From Dethiosulfatibacter sp. (GTDB lineage Bacteria > Bacillota_A > Clostridia > Tissierellales > Dethiosulfatibacteraceae): DNA of 45,746 bases. Of the stretch, positions 43,752-45,746 are shown piece after piece. The stretch spans positions 1 through 45,746 of the forward strand of contig JAHRFV010000295.1 of the NCBI GenBank assembly GCA_019084435.1, read 5' to 3'. Under the pieces are notes generated by a model. The model saw nothing but the letters and a program-made list of their open reading frames with translations. It was not told the DNA's origin and did no database searches. Both the position numbers and the translations under genes were made by a program. Each line of letters opens with the position of its first letter. Position 1 is the stretch's first letter.

Positions 43752-44832
43752 CCAAACTCTCCTCAAACTCTAAAATGGTATTTTGTGATATTACTTGAAT
43801 CCATGTCTGACCCGGATTAAGCAATATTTCATTTCCATCTTTATCACTATAAATGGTCCTGCTTCTGATACTGGTTTTTTCCCAGCTTATTTCAATCATT
43901 TCGCCATTGCTGATGTAATAACCTTCTCCATCAGAAATATTATACAAAGCTAATCTCCCTTCATTATCCAGCACAGCTTTTCTTAGCTTCTGAATAATGA
44001 TATTGGTTGCCATTATTTCATCCTCATAATACTCGTCTACTTGCATTTTATTATTCACATAACGGTTGTATATCCCAACATCCTCTTTGAAATCATAACG
44101 GACATAGTAGTCTTCGTTGTAGGTGATTGAAAAAGAAGTCACACTCTGGCTTTCATATAAGTCAGAAAGTGGATATGGATCTTCAGAAAAATTCCAGGAC
44201 TCATAATTGCCTTCTTGCCTGTAATTCATATAACTCTGAGCGTCCCTCAAATTCTCCATGGCTGTATACATGTTGTTGGGAGCTGCTTTTCCAGTGTCAT
44301 AATATCTCCAGAACTCTCCGCTTGTCATACCGCTTATGTTGGCCATCTGATAATCTCTGATATTTAATAATGCCTCATTGCTACCACCAACATGGACAAA
44401 GACAGCATCAAATTCTAGTGCAAATGTCAGAAAATAAGGTCTCGCGCTTCTAACTGGTCCGATATGCTCTGGTGCTTCAGTTAAAAAAACAGCCATATAT
44501 CTGGTAAAAGGCCCTTCAACCTCACATTCATACACTATCTCAGCCTTTGTTATACCGGCTTGCCATCTAGAAGATGGATGATTATCAAACACTATTGCCA
44601 CCGGCCTCAATTCTGTCAATTCCTGTGGATAGTAAAGTCCACTGATGGGAGAAGGTACTCCTTCTTTGACGATTATCTCCGGTTCTGTCTCTGTCGGTTG
44701 AGTAGTTGGTTCTGTCTGAACCGCTGTAGTTTGTTCAGGCTCAGTTGAAACTTCAGTCGAGGCATTTTGGTTACTGTTGCATGAAGATAACATAGCGACA
44801 ATAATCAACGCCAAAATCAATTTTTTTAGCAT
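43744..44832 (-). CDS. DUF3048 family lipoprotein (YerB-like)
   Basis: A 362-residue exported lipoprotein. The signal peptide MLKKLILALIIVAMLSSC ends in a lipobox (LSSC), so the cysteine at 18 is the lipid anchor. A T/E/P/Q-rich spacer (about 20-58) follows. The DUF3048 domain has PVAIVFDNHPSSRWQAGI, IVYECEVEGPFTRYMAVF, HIGPVRSARPYF and VFVHVGGSNEAL. The C-terminal subdomain ends with GQTWIQVI. Bacillus YerB is the known relative; no function is established. In other Firmicutes this place between ybeY and cdd is usually held by dgkA, so the position is unusual. Confidence 0.9.
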   Translation of the reverse strand: MLKKLILALIIVAMLSSCNSNQNASTEVSTEPEQTTAVQTEPTTQPTETEPEIIVKEGVPSPISGLYYPQELTELRPVAIVFDNHPSSRWQAGITKAEIVYECEVEGPFTRYMAVFLTEAPEHIGPVRSARPYFLTFALEFDAVFVHVGGSNEALLNIRDYQMANISGMTSGEFWRYYDTGKAAPNNMYTAMENLRDAQSYMNYRQEGNYESWNFSEDPYPLSDLYESQSVTSFSITYNEDYYVRYDFKEDVGIYNRYVNNKMQVDEYYEDEIMATNIIIQKLRKAVLDNEGRLALYNISDGEGYYISNGEMIEISWEKTSIRSRTIYSDKDGNEILLNPGQTWIQVISQNTILEFEESLDG

Positions 44833-44849
44833 AGATTCTCCAGTTATAT

Positions 44850-45302
44850 TTATTTGTATATCTTCAATTTGTCCATAATCGATTTTTCCTCATTACGCAT
44901 GATGAGCTTGTCCTGCTCGTTTATGTGGTCATAACCGAATAGATGCAATAGGGAATGCACAAAGAGATAGGCAAGCTCTCTCTCAAAGGAATGATTGAAT
45001 TCTTCAGCCTGTTCTCTAATTTTATCGATTGAGATAACAACATCTCCTAAAATAGCGTTGTCATAATCATTACCGAATTCGTCCTCCATAGGGAAAGAAA
45101 GAACATCCGTAACGTAATCATTGCCTAAATAGGTTTTATTCAGTTCTCTTATTTCTTCATTTGTAACAAACGATATGCTGATTTCAAAATTCTTTCCTTT
45201 GTTAAGATGCTCCAGTGTTTGATCAGCTACCCTGTCTATCAGTTCCTCTATTGGTTCCTCTAGAACAAAACCTTCTTTTCTCACATCGATCAGTATTTCC
45301 AT
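44850..45302 (-). CDS. ybeY: Endoribonuclease YbeY
   Basis: A 150-residue metal-dependent RNase involved in 16S rRNA 3'-end maturation and ribosome quality control. The zinc motif HSLLHLFGYDH (H-x3-H-x5-H) is intact. The conserved TDVLSFPMEDE and LGDVVISIDKI are present. It starts 2 bases after phoH and lies 17 bases before the DUF3048 gene, consistent with one operon. Confidence 0.97.
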   Translation of the reverse strand: MEILIDVRKEGFVLEEPIEELIDRVADQTLEHLNKGKNFEISISFVTNEEIRELNKTYLGNDYVTDVLSFPMEDEFGNDYDNAILGDVVISIDKIREQAEEFNHSFERELAYLFVHSLLHLFGYDHINEQDKLIMRNEEKSIMDKLKIYK

Positions 45303-45304
45303 TG

Positions 45305-45746
45305 TTATTTATCCACCCCTTTACTCTCATAGATTTCGTAAGCTTTTATGATATCCTGGACCAGCTTATGGCGCACAACATCCTTTTTATCAAAATATAC
45401 AAATCCAATACCCTCCACATCTTTAAGAATTATCTCCACTTCCTTCAAGCCTGATTTCTTTCCCATCGGTAAATCTATCTGGGTCACATCGCCTGTCACA
45501 ACAGCTCTGGAACCATAACCAAGCCTCGTTAGAAACATTTTCATCTGCTCTTTGGTCGTGTTTTGAGCCTCGTCCAATATGATAAATGCTGAATCAATGG
45601 TTCTTCCTCTCATGTAAGCCAGTGGTGCTACTTCAATCAATCCCTTTTCCAGATATCTCAGATAGTTTTCAGAACCCATGATTTCAAACATAGCATCATA
45701 AAGTGGCCTTAAGTAAGGATCGACCTTCTCTTGGAGATCACCGGGT
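45305..45746 (-). CDS. phoH: PhoH family ATPase, N-terminus beyond the window
   Basis: The C-terminal 146 residues or so of a PhoH-like protein. The frame stays open to the right edge, so the gene begins outside. Visible motifs are [18 protein letters not shown] at the edge, [18 protein letters not shown] with the Walker B DEAQ, and the RNA-helicase-like [24 protein letters not shown]. The Walker A part is missing for this reason only. PhoH next to ybeY is conserved in bacteria, suggesting a shared role in RNA processing. Confidence 0.95.
   Translation of the reverse strand, partial: PGDLQEKVDPYLRPLYDAMFEIMGSENYLRYLEKGLIEVAPLAYMRGRTIDSAFIILDEAQNTTKEQMKMFLTRLGYGSRAVVTGDVTQIDLPMGKKSGLKEVEIILKDVEGIGFVYFDKKDVVRHKLVQDIIKAYEIYESKGVDK

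Overview
The window looks like a low-GC Firmicutes chromosome, most likely an anaerobic Clostridia-type bacterium. The evidence is the class-specific gene order (phoH-ybeY-cdd-era-recO-glyS-ccpN-ppsR-dgt-dnaG-rpoD-trmK-nif3), the AGGAGG-type ribosome binding sites, the lysine riboswitch, T-box and L20 leader, the CIRCE element, Rex, KtrAB and CsaB. No phage, plasmid, CRISPR or transposase gene is visible. Almost everything is core chromosome. Genus cannot be fixed from the sequence alone.

Layout, left to right. Positions 1-265 are a fold-back inverted repeat that cuts the 3' part of a KtrA-type gene, probably a contig-end artefact. Then, on the minus strand, come ktrB and the infC-rpmI-rplT operon with its L20 leader. 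At 3.3-6.0 kb is ftsE-ftsX followed by a coiled-coil M23 peptidase, a division-linked wall hydrolase module. At 6.0-14.2 kb is a minus-strand envelope polysaccharide operon: an LTA-synthase-like phosphotransferase, an O-antigen-ligase-like polymerase or ligase, two GT4 glycosyltransferases, two tandem DUF4330 membrane proteins, CsaB pyruvyltransferase and a TagA/WecG enzyme. It is likely to build a pyruvylated secondary wall polymer. A small secreted protein of unknown function is transcribed divergently from it.

At 14.9-20.3 kb are an AcpS-NnrD fusion (minus), upp, then metF-metH (plus), the folate/B12 branch of methionine synthesis. The end of metH lies in strong hairpins. Aspartokinase (minus) follows under a lysine riboswitch, then dxs. 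On the plus strand amt-glnB form an ammonium uptake and sensing pair. groES-groEL (minus, CIRCE), an OGG-type glycosylase and rex follow. An ABC-F ATPase overlaps an enoyl-CoA hydratase/isomerase gene (plus).

From 32.7 kb to the right edge everything is on the minus strand. Transcription runs from phoH (cut by the right edge) through ybeY, a DUF3048 lipoprotein, cdd, era and recO. Then come the T-box-controlled glyS, ccpN and ppsR, then dgt, dnaG, rpoD, trmK and nif3, with rnpB last under its own promoter. This is the familiar Firmicutes macromolecular synthesis neighbourhood, with the DUF3048 gene where dgkA is usually expected.

The most unusual items are the AcpS-NnrD gene fusion, the combined wall-polymer locus with its DUF4330 pair, the hairpins at the metH end, and the fold-back at the left edge. 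I did not find a convincing wholly new system.
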